Assembly (NCBI GenBank): GCA_008360975.2
Contig: CM039183.1
Span: forward strand, 41,655,850 to 41,719,849
Direction: 5' to 3'
DNA: 64,000 nt
Origin: Lichenostomus cassidix
Lineage: Eukaryota > Chordata > Aves > Passeriformes > Meliphagidae
Below the pieces are notes generated by a model, which was not told where the DNA came from, made no database searches, and was given only the letters and a program-made list of their open reading frames with translations. The translations under genes and the position numbers were made by a program. Positions 14,465 through 25,539 of the stretch are shown piece after piece. The first letter of the stretch is position 1. Every line of letters begins with the position of its first letter.

Positions 14465-15220
14465 GAACAGAACATTCTGAGTTGGAATAAGGATCATCAA
14501 AGTCCAACTCCTTGTCCTGCACAGAACAGCCCAAAGAATCTCATTATGTTCCTGAGAGCATTGTCCATAAGCTTGTTGAACTCTGTCAGACTTGATGCCA
14601 TGACAGCTTCCCTGGGGAGCCTGTGCCAGTGCCCAGCCACCCTCTGGGGGAAGAACCTTGTCCTGCTATCCAACCTAAACCTCCCTGACACACCTTCAGG
14701 CCATTTCCTTGGATCCCGTCCCTGGTCTCCACAGAGCACAGAAAAGTGTCTGCCCCTCCTCTTCCCCTCATGAGGAAGTTGAAGACTTCAATGAGGTCTC
14801 CCCTCAGTCTCCTTCAGGCTGAACAGACCAAGTGCCCTCAGCTGTTCCTCACAGGACTTCTCCTCAAGGCCCTTCACCATCTTTGCTTCCCTCCTTTGGA
14901 TGCTCTCTAACAGATTAAGAGCTAACGTTGTGGTGGCCAAAACTGCCCCCAGCACTCGAGGTGAGGCTGCCCCAGAGCAGAGCAGGACAATCCCCTCCCT
15001 TGCCTGGCTGGCCATGCTGTGCCTGATGCACCCCAGGACAAGGTTGGCCCTCCTGGCTGCCAGGGCACTGCTGACTCATGTTCAACTTGCCATCGACCAG
15101 GATGCCCAGGTCCCTTTCTATGGTGCTGCTTTCCAGCATCTTATTCCCTGGTCTGTCCATACATCCAGGATTGCCCCATGCCAGGTGCAGAATCTGGCAC
15201 TTGTTAAAACAAGAGAATGC
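14465..15220 (-). mobile_element. CR1 LINE fragment: 3' end of ORF2 plus 3' UTR
   Basis: Read on the minus strand, this is the 3' part of a CR1 element. Typical CR1 reverse transcriptase C-terminal peptides are visible: ERDLGILVDGKLNMSQQC at about 15065-15115, and then, in a different frame, MVKGLEEKS and ALGLFSLKE near 14840-14900. The frame changes show it is broken. The 3' UTR follows towards 14465 ('aggttctt' and 'ggcactggcacaggctcccc' types of motif on the minus strand). It is about 750 bp, 5'-truncated and non-autonomous. It is the longest CR1 copy here and higher in GC than its surroundings. Confidence 0.93.
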
Positions 15221-17411
15221 CTCAACCTTAAAACTCTTCCAGAGCTATTCCTCAGAGATGTTTGTCTGACCTGAAAACCAACACTGGTGGAGATTTCCTG
15301 TCTAACATGGCGGTTAGGTTTAGTTCTTCATTATATCTAATGTTTTTTTCTCATATTCTTTGCTGCAATGCAGGTTTGTTAATGGGGACTCAAGTTCTAA
15401 GGGAACATTGTATTACTGCTTTCTTTGCAGCTTGCTGGCTTGTAGTAGTACTGGAAGTTACCTCAGTCTTTATCTCTGCTAGTCTGAGGAACCCTGCTTA
15501 TTACCCTCTTTCACATCCTGTTGGCTAAACTTCTGACCATTTCAATTGCTTGTGCTTGATCCAGATTTCTCTTGAGCTGCAGCAGTGAAAGGTGGATTTT
15601 TTGGAGCCTTTTTTGCATATTTCCCTGCTCTGCAGCTGGCACTGAGGCTCTTGGATCTCTCCATGCACTGAAGATATCAGCCAGGTCAAATGGCAAGGCA
15701 TCCTTTCCAGGAGAGGATCCTAAAAGCTGAGTGCTGCAGTGTTCAGCTCTGGTGCTGGAGTCTCTTAAGACATAACCCTTAACTGTGATGCTGAAAAGAT
15801 AAAAAGGATAAAAAAATCATTTAGGACAGAGATAAGTGGATATGACCATCCTTATTACTTATAAGATGCCAGTGGAACAAATTATTTAGAAATGTCTGTT
15901 AGTAGAAACTAATTGAATAGTGTGTAGATTGGAATATATAAAACAGGATGTAGCCAAGACTTAATGAGAGAGAGAATGAATTGGCATGTGGATCCCCTCA
16001 TCTGTTTTCCTTCACAAAACAGCCTGTTTCTAGGGCCAGGAGGGGTAGGAGTAGAACGATGAAACAACTGGACACACAAACACAGTTAAGCATAATTACA
16101 TTGAAGAACAATGATGACATTGTAAAATGGCTGTAGAGGGTTGCCACAACTCCCAGCAATCCCAGTGGTAAATGGTGCGAGTAAAAGGAAGTGTTTCCAT
16201 GTGGTTAGGCGTTCACTGGTCATTGGTCACAATTCAACCCTTTCAACTCTTGCTATTCTGTTGTAACAGTGCTATTTTTGATGGCCGAGTTTGAAGCGCC
16301 AAGTGGCATATCAGCATGCAAGTGCTGATGTGTTTTCCTGGTCAAAATACGGGGTTGGGAGTCTCATCTCAGCTGAAATTTCACTTTCAGTGTAGTGATA
16401 AGGATAGGGCAAATCTACTTAGCTGTGGCCCCTGAAAAATTGATCACGGACGTGGTTCACCTCTGCTACTTTGCAGGAAGAGTATGCGCATGGGTACGTG
16501 TGGGGCGGGGTGCTCATTTCAGCAGAGCTTTCTGATATTTTGCACCCCAATGATGACACCAAAGTGAGTTTACCCTGGAACAGTGTGCTGGGACAGGGGA
16601 AAGATCTAGCCTTATTAGTAAGTTCTGTCTTTAATTCTACCCCGTTGGCACAGAAGCAGAATGGAGATCAATACTAATGATAGATTATTGTAAAAACGCA
16701 TCGTTTTGCTAGGCCAGCAAATGTAAGCAACTTCTCTTCTTAAATCCCCTTGGAGGATAAAGAAAGAAAATAAGCAATAAAAAGCATGCACAGATGGATG
16801 CTATTCTGATAGTAACGTATTGAAAATGTTAAAAGGATTGCTAATCACACAAAATTGTAGGCAGTGAGGTCATGAGCAAAATACTGAACTGTAAAGGTTT
16901 TCCATTTGTGGGTTAGCTCAAAACTCTCTAATTTGACTAATGTATCATCAAAGGTGTTCTGTCTTGGACTGGCAGGCTTGTTTTCTGTCAGATATGTGAT
17001 TTGCTGGTATAGTGGCACAATAGAAGATACACATACTGGAATTACTAATTAGTAGTTAGTTCTGGTAGCAATTAATTCTCAGCTGTTACTCTAAAAAGAG
17101 CATGGATGATAACTTTGAGCCAATTCTTTGGAGCCCTGTGAAATTAAAAAAGTGCCAGGAAGTCTGCAGTTTTGTCCTTGTCATTGAAAAAAGTAGCTTG
17201 GCATCTTGGTTATTTGATGTTTTACATGGTAGTCTTGTTACTTTGTCCTTGAGCAGAACAGACTGATATATTTTATGAAAAGAGGAAGAAGAACCATCAG
17301 AGAGGTGGATTTTCCTTTTTGTTGAAAGACTTTTTTTTTTTTTTTCCCCCAGGTAAAACAGGACCCTTTTGTCACTGTTTGACTTTTTTTTTTTTTTAAA
17401 TTTATTTCTAG

Positions 17412-17562
17412 CTGATAAATTTAGACGCAAACTGGAAGAACTGGAGAAGGAGAAAAATTCTTTAAAATTTCAGCTTCCTTCAAGGCATCCTTCAGTTAGC
17501 AGTTTTTTGGACAGGTTCATGACCCAAGTTCAGGCAACATTGCATTGGGCTGCTGATCGTTG
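17412..17562 (+). CDS. DISC1: DISC1 internal exon (human exon 4 equivalent)
   Basis: This 151-nt exon lies between a T-rich tract ending in TTTCTAG and a consensus donor GTAAGT. Its first two bases finish an alanine codon begun upstream (intron phase 1) and its last two begin a tryptophan codon (phase 2). The 49 complete codons include KLEELEKEK, FQLPSR, SSFL and QVQATL. These line up without gaps with about residues 374-422 of human DISC1, with about half the residues identical. The start is the second helix of a UVR-like repeat whose first helix would be in the preceding exon. DISC1 is a scaffold protein of centrosome, cytoskeleton and mitochondria; this stretch leads into its helical C-terminal half. 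The preceding exon was not found in the 17.4 kb upstream. The family call is secure through FQLPSR and the later exons; the human alignment is from memory. Confidence 0.93.
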
Positions 17563-20500
17563 GTAAGTTTGTTGATTCAATATTGTGTAAAATGATGGTT
17601 CTCTTTTTCTTAATGTAGAGTAATACTTAGGAATAATTTTAATAAAGAGTTTTAATGACCATCTTGATGTATCAATATGAAGCTTGTTTATGAAAATCCC
17701 AGTCTGCCCCCCCTTTTTTTTTTTCTACAATTCTTTCAGAATTCCTCTGAAAAACATTGGTCATGATGAACTGGTGAATTAAATGGAACATTTCTCATTG
17801 ATGTTGAGTGGGAAGGGGATTTAATCCTTGACACGGCAGCTTGAGCATACAACAGCAACGCAGCTTGAGCAGCAGTTCCCCATGGAGTTAATTCTGATGC
17901 TCCCTTTCAGGCAAGGAAAGGATATTTAAATATAAAATAAAAACCAGATTATTTTTTGATATGAATAGATCTTTGGGAGCTTCCTTTTGTGTGCCACTTT
18001 TTAGGTAGCAGTATTGTGCTCAGCACTGTACAAAGTCACAAAAATAAATTCTAAACCTCGTCTTGAAGGGATAACAGCTTCAAAGATTGGGGGAATGCAA
18101 GATGTGTCGGATGGCCCAAGAGGGGTAGTTAACTTAGGAAATAAAATAGTCTCTATTTCTTGGGCTGTCTTGATCTATGCTCCTAGTTACTGTTGTTAGA
18201 AGAGGATACTTTATAGGTATTGAAATCTATTCTCAAATGCAATAGCAGAAGTGAAAAAGAGAAATCTTTTGTTTTCTAGCAGCTTGTTCATATAAAGGCT
18301 GCAGTGTGCTAGTCAATATGGTTGGGTGTAATTTTTGATAAACAAGAAAATTAGATACAATCAGTACATATAGTATGATTTTTGTGTGAAATTGGAGAAC
18401 TGGAAGGTATTTTTAGCCTCTGTTTATAGCGTCTAGTAATAAAGGACGTTTAAAACAAACTACATTCCTTCAGAGTTGTTTCCTTCTACCTTCTGAGGCT
18501 CTGGGAAGCTGTTTTACCATTCCTTAAATATTAGGATGCACCATTCTCTATTTTGTCACTTAGATGCGTTTGCTCTATGCATTAATTTGTAATAATGATT
18601 TTGGCGTTAGAGGTGATGTTGTCTTCTTTGTTATAGAAATTGTGTCACTAAAGCATCCCTCAGGTACATCCCTCAAATAAAGCATCCCTCAGATATATGA
18701 TGTGTATATAATATTTTTATATATAAAATAGATGTTATAAGATATTTCTGAAAGTGTTCCTGTACTTTGGATGATTAGATCTGTAACTCTTCTCTTTGCA
18801 CAGGTCTGAGCCGTGCCATTCTTCAGGGTCAGATGAATATCCTCTTCCCTTTTCTGTCTTGTGCACACTCTTTTCTTTGAGCTTAAGTTTGACTGCTGCT
18901 GTTGTGACACCCTTTTATTTTGCTTGCTGGGTTCTTGTAGTCTTTTACTCTGCTTTGTCTGTGCTCTAACTCACTGATACAGCAAGCATACCCTTTGTCT
19001 TCTGTACAGGGTTTTAAGTCCTTTCTGTTCCAACAGTATTTTTAGGTAATACAGTGGAAAATTTTCTTCATGGAAAATTTGTAAGCTTGAGTTTTGGTTT
19101 TTTTTCATTTTGAATTGGAACAAAACAAATATACCCCAGAAGACTTTTTTTTTGTTTCACCTGGAAAATTAAAAAGGTTATCAGACTAGCCTCAGAAGAC
19201 CAGATCATTGCAATTTTACTGTAGTGAAGTAAATCTCATGTTTTTGCAATGTTCTGAAATGAAAAGTGTGTATGGCAGCTTATTTGTTTAACATATGAAG
19301 CTGAAATTCATGCCCCAGTTTTGTTTTACATTATTAAATTATGAGATGAATTTTTTTAAGTAAATGCATTTGATATTGATACAGGATATTGGGGGCATGT
19401 GGTGGGGGCCAGATTTGGTTATATTTAGCTTAGGAACAACAAATGCTGTGGTTGTGCAATCAGTCAGGTTTGGAGAGATCAGAAAGATCTTGTTTCTCTT
19501 CCATCAGTACCAAGTAGACAGATACACATGGAATTTCCAAGAAGGTTCTGAAAATAAACTATGTTTGTAATGGAGTTCTTCCTAAATTTTAATCAACCAC
19601 TTGGTTATTTGACGTAGCTGTCTAGGAATGATGCAGGCCCAGCTTGATGAAGAGGGCTTCAGAGCTGCTGGGGGGTGTGTTTGGTTGGAGCCACAGGAAC
19701 CTGTAATGATTGTCAGGGACAGTGATGGCCTTAGCACCACATAATGCAGATGCCTCTTTGATCTGTGCTGTTAATACAGAAATGCAATTTCACTGTCATT
19801 ATGTCTATCTGGCTTAATGATACCTATGTTAGTTCTGGGGCTTTATTTTGCTTTTTCAGTACATTCTGCAGCATGTGTGTCTTTTGATGCTCCTGCAGAA
19901 TAGATGAAAACCTCTTGTTCTGCACACTTGTTAAACACCTGTGCATGGAGATCATAATTACGTGATTAATCATGCTTAAACCAGACTTGTGATGCATGTT
20001 TTATATGTGGCATGGATGTATTTGCTTTGCAGGATTACAATGTAATTATGCTTCAAGAACACTCTTTGTTTGAGACACAGTATTTTTTTTAACAAGATAC
20101 TGAAATGAATCTGTAATCTTAATGTGGAGTTGCATGCACTTGTCTCTAGAGATGGACACAGAAGTGCAATTGCCCTTGCAAGTGCATATGCCCTTATGAG
20201 GGAACATGGAAGGCAAAACAGATTTGCATTGTTTGCAGGTGCATTTTGAGAGGCTGATTATGGAATTGATACTTAACATAATGTGCTGATTACCTTGGAG
20301 TCCAGTCATGCAAAGATTGACAACTGAGGGTTGTGCAGATGACTGGGAGGAAGCCCACTGACTGCGATTTTGAAAGAACTTGCTGTGCAAGAGACAAGTA
20401 AAATTTGGCATTGTGGAGCAAACACTCCAGATGATCTCTAATGTAGTCTCCAAAAGCTGACAGAAGCTGCAAAAATGGTTTTGGCAAGTTTCTAAACTTC

Positions 20501-20864
20501 TGTCTAAGAGATTTTTCTCTGTATTGATAGAAACTACATGCCTTAGTTTTGTCTCTTCCAAGGCAATGATGGATAAATTTCTGAAAGATGATAAAGCTGG
20601 GGGAAGCCTGAAGCTATACAAGCTTTCCATTTTCTTTCTTCATCGTGTTGTAAAAACAGTGTAAATGTTTGAGATAATAAAGGAAGATATGCCAAGGAAA
20701 AAAGTCTCTTGTTCTTTAACTGTATCTGTTTCAGATGTAATCATTCTGGTGGAGGAGTGTTATGACTCTAAAGGTAATATGTAGCATTCTGATCTGTTTA
20801 ATCCTTGAGACTCTGAAACTCATGAAAACCACTAATTTTTAGCTTTTGTCATGTTTTTTCAAAG
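17563..20864 (+). other. DISC1: DISC1 intron 4
   Basis: This 3.3-kb phase-2 intron runs from GTAAGT to TCAAAG. It is unique AT-rich sequence with a 15-bp direct repeat near 18649-18692. It contains an uninterrupted 194-codon frame on the minus strand at 20046-20630, discussed in the findings. No transposon was recognised. Confidence 0.88.
18649..18692. repeat. 15-bp direct repeat, 29-bp period
   Basis: TAAAGCATCCCTCAG occurs at 18649-18663 and again at 18678-18692, with a partial related unit (CATCCCTCAAATA) between. It looks like a local tandem duplication in intron 4. Confidence 0.85.
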
Positions 20865-20994
20865 GGTTAGACATGAAGAAAACGGTCTTTGTCATGAAAA
20901 AGAGCGTAAACTTTTGAGATCAACTTACCAGGAGAGGCTGCAGGTTTCGACCGCAAAACGAAACCAGCTTTTTCAAGAAAAGAAACGGTTACAG
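20865..20994 (+). CDS. DISC1: DISC1 internal exon (human exon 5 equivalent)
   Basis: This 130-nt exon follows TTTTTTCAAAG and ends at the donor GTAACA, which departs from the consensus. Its first base completes the split tryptophan codon (TGG) and 43 full codons follow, ending on a codon boundary (phase 0). The peptide is highly charged and ends in FQEKKRLQ, matching human QEKQQLQ just before KEIE. The rest is poorly conserved: by eye about 12 of 43 residues match human DISC1, yet the length is identical. It probably forms a linker or less constrained helix before the conserved coiled coil of the next exon. The call depends on the phase match on both sides and the C-terminal motif, since most of the peptide alone would not be diagnostic. 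Confidence 0.88.
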
Positions 20995-23900
20995 GTAACA
21001 GGACTGCACAGTTGTATATAAAAACCAGTGCTATGCAGGGAAAACCTTGTAAGCTGTCACACAGAATTAAATAAATTTATTGTAATAGCAACTTTGCTTC
21101 TGTATAGTAATTAGAGCCTTGGCTGGAGTCCAGTTGATAATCTAAGTGATGATTGGAGATGGCAGCCACAGGAGTTGTGTTAATCTCATTACAGAGATGC
21201 AGAGCTGGAAGGGCTGGTGGCTCGTGTGCGTGCTTAAACTTTCCTCATTATCTTTTTAAGTGTGCTCTTTGTTATAATTTGACATTTTAATATTACACTG
21301 ATCTTCAGAAGTTTTTATTTGAAGACAAAAAGTTTTCATCCATTTCTGGTTAGAATTTACTATAAATACATGATTTGCCAGCTTTTATTCCTGAAAGATG
21401 ATTGATGCTTTTCATAAGGATGAAGGAATCATCACACAGCAGTCAGCATTTGCTAACAATAGCTTTACACTGACACGTGATGTCACAATGTGATGGTTTG
21501 GCAAATGGAATGTTTCAAGATGGCTTTTGTCCAATTTTAAGTCTGCAAGCCTTTTAAGCAAAATTTAGCTCTTTCTTTTCACTTTCCTTGAAAAATCTCA
21601 GTGTACTGTCTAATTATGTGTCTTTTAGACCTTGGTGATCACAATTGGGGTTGTGGCACCTTAGAGAGCTAGCAGACCTAGTTTTCCCTTTTTTCTGTGG
21701 TTTTGTCTTGAAATCTTTTTTTATGATATTTTCATTCCTTTAGTGGATCCAATAGTGGAGAAGTCTCTGTGCGTATACACACATAAATGCATGTATATAT
21801 ATAAAAAACCTGGGAAGAAATAGTGAAAAACACCTTATGTGGTCATTGCAAATTTGTACTTAGATGGAGAAGTGTCTTTATCCTAGTCATCACCTTTGTA
21901 TTTTTTAGATTTATTTTGTCAACATGTAAGAGGAGACATAGTGTAGTTCAGCATTATCAGTGTGCAGGAAACTATTTTAAACTGGACATCCAAGAGCCAC
22001 CTCAAGATATTGAACTGAAAACTGCTGTACTTAAGTCTCCACAACAGCTAATTTTTACACTTGCTTAAGCTGAATCTTTATGCCTGTGTAGTTATGCCAG
22101 GGGAAAACTAACCACGGCTTTGCACAGGCATGTTATTTTTTTAGCATTTTATCAAAATTACCAGGAATTCAAGGTTCTGGGGAAGATTAATCTGTGGTAA
22201 TTGGTTGCACCCGGCATTCCCTAAGGATTGCTCCTGCCCAAAATCTTGCATGATCAGAAATAATTTTTTTTCACTTTTCCTCAGCCCCGCTTTTCTTTAC
22301 TTTTTTTTCTGCCATCTCTCCTGTTAGTTCTGCTTTTGTCCTGAGGGATTTGTAAACCTGTTGCAGTGTCTATAATTTATGTATTAATGTTTCTACTGCT
22401 ATCTCTACTTCATGGAGAACATCAGTCCATAAGTGAAGCTGGAGGTTTACAGTCTGTCCTGATTAGCTGTCATGTTGGAAATCTCAGTTTAAACTTAAAT
22501 CTGCAAAGTAAAACTCCAGCTTATGTTTAGTGAGATGAATATCATCTGCTTCTCCATGCTGAGACTTTAAGCCCTTTTTATCTGTCACTGGAGGCTGACC
22601 AAGAGCACGCTAAAGGCTTCTTTGCATTTCTGGAGAAGAATGCAGGAGAATTCCAGTTTACTGATTAAAATTTCCATGCTCCCAAGAATGCCTGTGAACT
22701 ATTCCTAGGCAGAGCAGCTTTCTTTCTGTGAATGCAGATTGTGTGCTTCTGGTATCTATTTATGTTGTACGTTTCAGTCCTAAAAGTGTGATTGTAAAAC
22801 CAGATTCTGTTCATCTTCTTTTCTGTTCCCATGTAGGTTGATTATTGCAGTGATGGCAATTACTACATTTTCACAGAATACGAGGGTCTCGCTTTATTGA
22901 GTAGGGCCTATTAAGATTTTGGCAGTATTCCCGAGCCAGTAACACAGAGACAGAATTGTCCTTTGTGCACACTAAAAGCCCAATTTGAGACTGAAAGAAA
23001 CAAAACTGATGTTTTTGGTCTGCTGACCTTTCTGTCCTTGATAAACGTCTGTGGGTTGAAGCATGGGCCATACCATTCTCTTGTTGGTATATCGAAAACC
23101 AGAGGAGGAGGAAAATAATTGATGAACCTAGTGTGCACCACTGTTACAAGATGAAATTTTGGAGCTAGTCAACCTTTGAACATGCAAGGACCCTTTCTTC
23201 CTGTTAAGTTATACTTTGGAAGCTGGTTACAGTGCAGCAAACCTGAAAGTATGTTTGTTAAAAGAATGAGCATTAGTGAGCTAAACTTCATGTAAATTGC
23301 ATTGAAAACATTAAAATAATGTTAAGGTTATGAAGTGAAGCTCTAAAAAGCCAAAAAAATTGCCAAAGTCTGTTATTTGTGCATAGTATGTATGTTCTAT
23401 AAGAGTCTGTAATTATAGAAGTATGCCCTTTTTTCCCCCCCTAGATCCTTACCTCATACATAGCTGAAGTGTCTGTTCAGCTATTCAGAATACAATTTTA
23501 TCTTCATTACTCAGTATTTGACCCCAGAACCCTGTTACTGTATGCCACTCAAACCTTCTTTTGAATACAAATTTATTAATTTGCAAGTGGGCTCTTTTTA
23601 CAGTATTAATCAACATGGCATCCTAGTGATTCAAACCCACTTAATTTTATCTGTGCAACACCATTTCGGCAGAAGAGATATTCTTATTGCCATTTTACAG
23701 ATGGAGAACGGAGAAGTGAATTGCCATAAAAAGCCATATGGTTGTTTCTAACATCAGTTTTGTTATGCCTAGTTGTTGACTTATTAAAGATTTAGTTTTG
23801 GCTTTCTGGCTTTTTGCCTTTAATTTTAATTTTGAGTTGGACTGAATGGGATCAGAGCATGGAATTGAGATTTGATTTCTGTTGAGAGCCTATAGATAAC

Positions 23901-25303
23901 ATGTCAGAAACCTCTTGCAGGTTGTATAAAAAATGAACATATGGTCTTGTGGCCATGTGTGGAGGTAATAGTTTAAGTGGCTTGCAAAGTTTCATAGAGA
24001 CAGTAAGAATTGTAGGAATAGAATCATATTCTCCAGTACAGCATTCAAGTAGTTCGATGACAGCTTTAACTCAGCAACCCAGATAGCTTGCATCCAAGGA
24101 TGGAGCACTTCTTGAAGCAATCTGTTGGGTTTTCAGGGAAAAACATGTACAAAGATGATTTACAAATTCATGAAGCTTTTTTTTTTTTTTCAGTTTTGGG
24201 CTCCTCACTTTGGGAAAGACATTGAGGTGTTGGAGCATATCCAGAAAAGGGCAGTGGATCAGGTGAAGGGTCTGGAGCACAAATCTGATGAGGAGCAGCT
24301 GAGGGAGCTGGGGTTGTTTAGCCTGGAGAAAGAGACTCAACCTCAGAGGAGGTTGTAGGGAGATTGATCTCTTCTCCCAGGTAACAAGTGACAGGACAAG
24401 AGGAAATGGCCTAAACCTGTTCCCGGGGAGACTAAGATTGGACATGAGGAAAAATTTCTTCACTGAAAGGGAGGTCAGGCTTTGGAGCAGCCTGCCCAGG
24501 GAGATGGTAGAGTCACTGTTCCTGGAAATGGTGAAGAAATGACTGGACATGGCACTTAGTGCTGTGGTTTAGTTGACAGGGTGCTGTTCGATCAAAGGTT
24601 GGACACAATGATTTTGGAGCTCTTTTCCAGGGTTAATGATTCTACAATCCTATGACTCTAAAAATTATGATTTGCTCTTGCAAGAAACGTCAATATTGTA
24701 ACGCACACAGTTTGAACTTCTAGAAAAATGAGTGCAACTAACGTTGAAGTTCTGGCCATTTTAAGTCAAGGAAAGGATTTTGTGCTTTTAGCTAAAATGA
24801 AATGTTAATTACCAGAAGGGCTGTTCAGATAGTGGTTCTCTGCTTGCATCCTGGGCCTGATGTTGGACTGGAGCCATTAGGTGAACCATTGCAGGGTTAT
24901 TCTACAGGACAGATGTTTGATCACTTCAGCTGCCAGTCTGCAGAAGAAGATTCTGTTGCCGTGGATGAGCTGCCATTTGTATTTTTGGTGGAAGTTTTGA
25001 ACTTGTAAGCTTGGGAAATACCTATATGTTTTAAAAGTAAAAGGTGACTGACAGTAGGTGTTGGAAGAGGAACCTGGATTTGGTGTTGAAATGGAGGTGG
25101 TTAATTTCAGACTGTTGGAAGCACCAGAGTTTCTCAAATACAATCGACATAAGAGTTGTGTGTCAGCAAGAGGATGTCTCATTTAATGCTTGCTAAATTG
25201 GACAAAATTCGTGCTACTTCTGACACTTGTACTGTTTTTTCTTAGGGGTAAAAGGGTTTCTTTTATAGGGTTCATAGTAAACTTTGGTTTCTGTTCTATG
25301 CAG
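20995..25303 (+). other. DISC1: DISC1 intron 5
   Basis: This 4.3-kb phase-0 intron begins with the non-consensus donor GTAACA and ends TTCTATGCAG. Its only recognised feature is a CR1 fragment at about 24192-24658. The rest is unique AT-rich sequence without a supported gene. Confidence 0.88.
24192..24658 (+). mobile_element. CR1 LINE fragment: end of ORF2 plus 3' UTR
   Basis: A sense-oriented CR1 piece begins abruptly after a T run. It encodes [20 protein letters not shown] and then [15 protein letters not shown], the CR1 ORF2 C-terminus, up to a stop codon at about 24356 where intact copies continue RRLRGD. The 3' UTR follows ('gaaatggcctaaacctgttc', 'ggagcagcctgcccaggga') and ends near TTCTACAATCCTATGACTC. 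It is truncated and inactive. Confidence 0.92.
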
Positions 25304-25539
25304 AAAGAAATTGAAGATCTCCGAACAAGACTGGCCACATTAGAAGGAAAAGATCAACAGCTAAGAAGAGAAATTGAAGAACAAGATAGGCTTATTCAGT
25401 CACAAGACTGTGAATTGGCTGCTTTACTTGGCTGTGTTTCTTTAAGAGAGCTGCAGGAAATAAGCAAGGCTGTGGATGACACTTTAGCATCCTCTTATCG
25501 AATTCCGTTCAGTTTAGATCTTCCAGGAGCAATAAAGAG
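25304..25539 (+). CDS. DISC1: DISC1 internal exon (human exon 6 equivalent), conserved coiled coil
   Basis: This 236-nt exon follows TTCTATGCAG and precedes the donor GTATGT. It opens in phase 0 and encodes 78 codons plus two bases. It contains KDQQLRREIEEQ, identical at all twelve residues to human DISC1, followed by a less conserved hinge, then LQEISKAVDDTLASS and IPFS. It aligns gap-free with about residues 467-544 of human DISC1. Heptad-like leucines and dense Glu/Lys/Arg in the first 30 residues indicate a coiled coil, which in human DISC1 forms part of the region used for self-association and partner binding. An open frame continues upstream of the acceptor and past the donor for a short distance, so a longer unspliced frame exists, but the boundaries fit the family. 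This is the most diagnostic exon in the window. Confidence 0.95.

Larger units (their letters stand above)
1..17411 (+). other. DISC1: DISC1 intron 3 (3' part, open at the left edge)
   Basis: This 17.4-kb stretch precedes exon 4. It is AT-rich, with homopolymer T and A runs, a short TG/TATG microsatellite, two CR1 fragments (listed separately) and no coding exon I can support. The expected upstream exon should end with one base of an alanine codon after a peptide resembling DDYDK, and nothing convincing was found. Open frames here are short and give no recognisable protein. A slightly CpG-denser patch lies near 16280-16530. That this is intron 3 is inferred from the human exon order. Confidence 0.7.

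Noticed and set aside
14900..15274. 124-codon plus-strand open frame.
   Set aside because: It is the reverse complement of CR1 ORF2 and 3' UTR, whose own minus-strand peptides are recognisable.
16477..16563. Exon-like segment: acceptor ACTTTGCAG, 29 open codons ending HPNDDTK, donor GTGAGT, upstream of DISC1 exon 4.
   Set aside because: The open frame is phase 0 on both sides, but exon 4 needs a single base from the exon before. Read in the required phase it contains a TGA stop. The resemblance of NDDTK to human NDDYDK is not supported upstream.
24071..24550. 159-codon minus-strand open frame.
   Set aside because: It runs antisense through the CR1 fragment at 24192-24658 and has no independent support.
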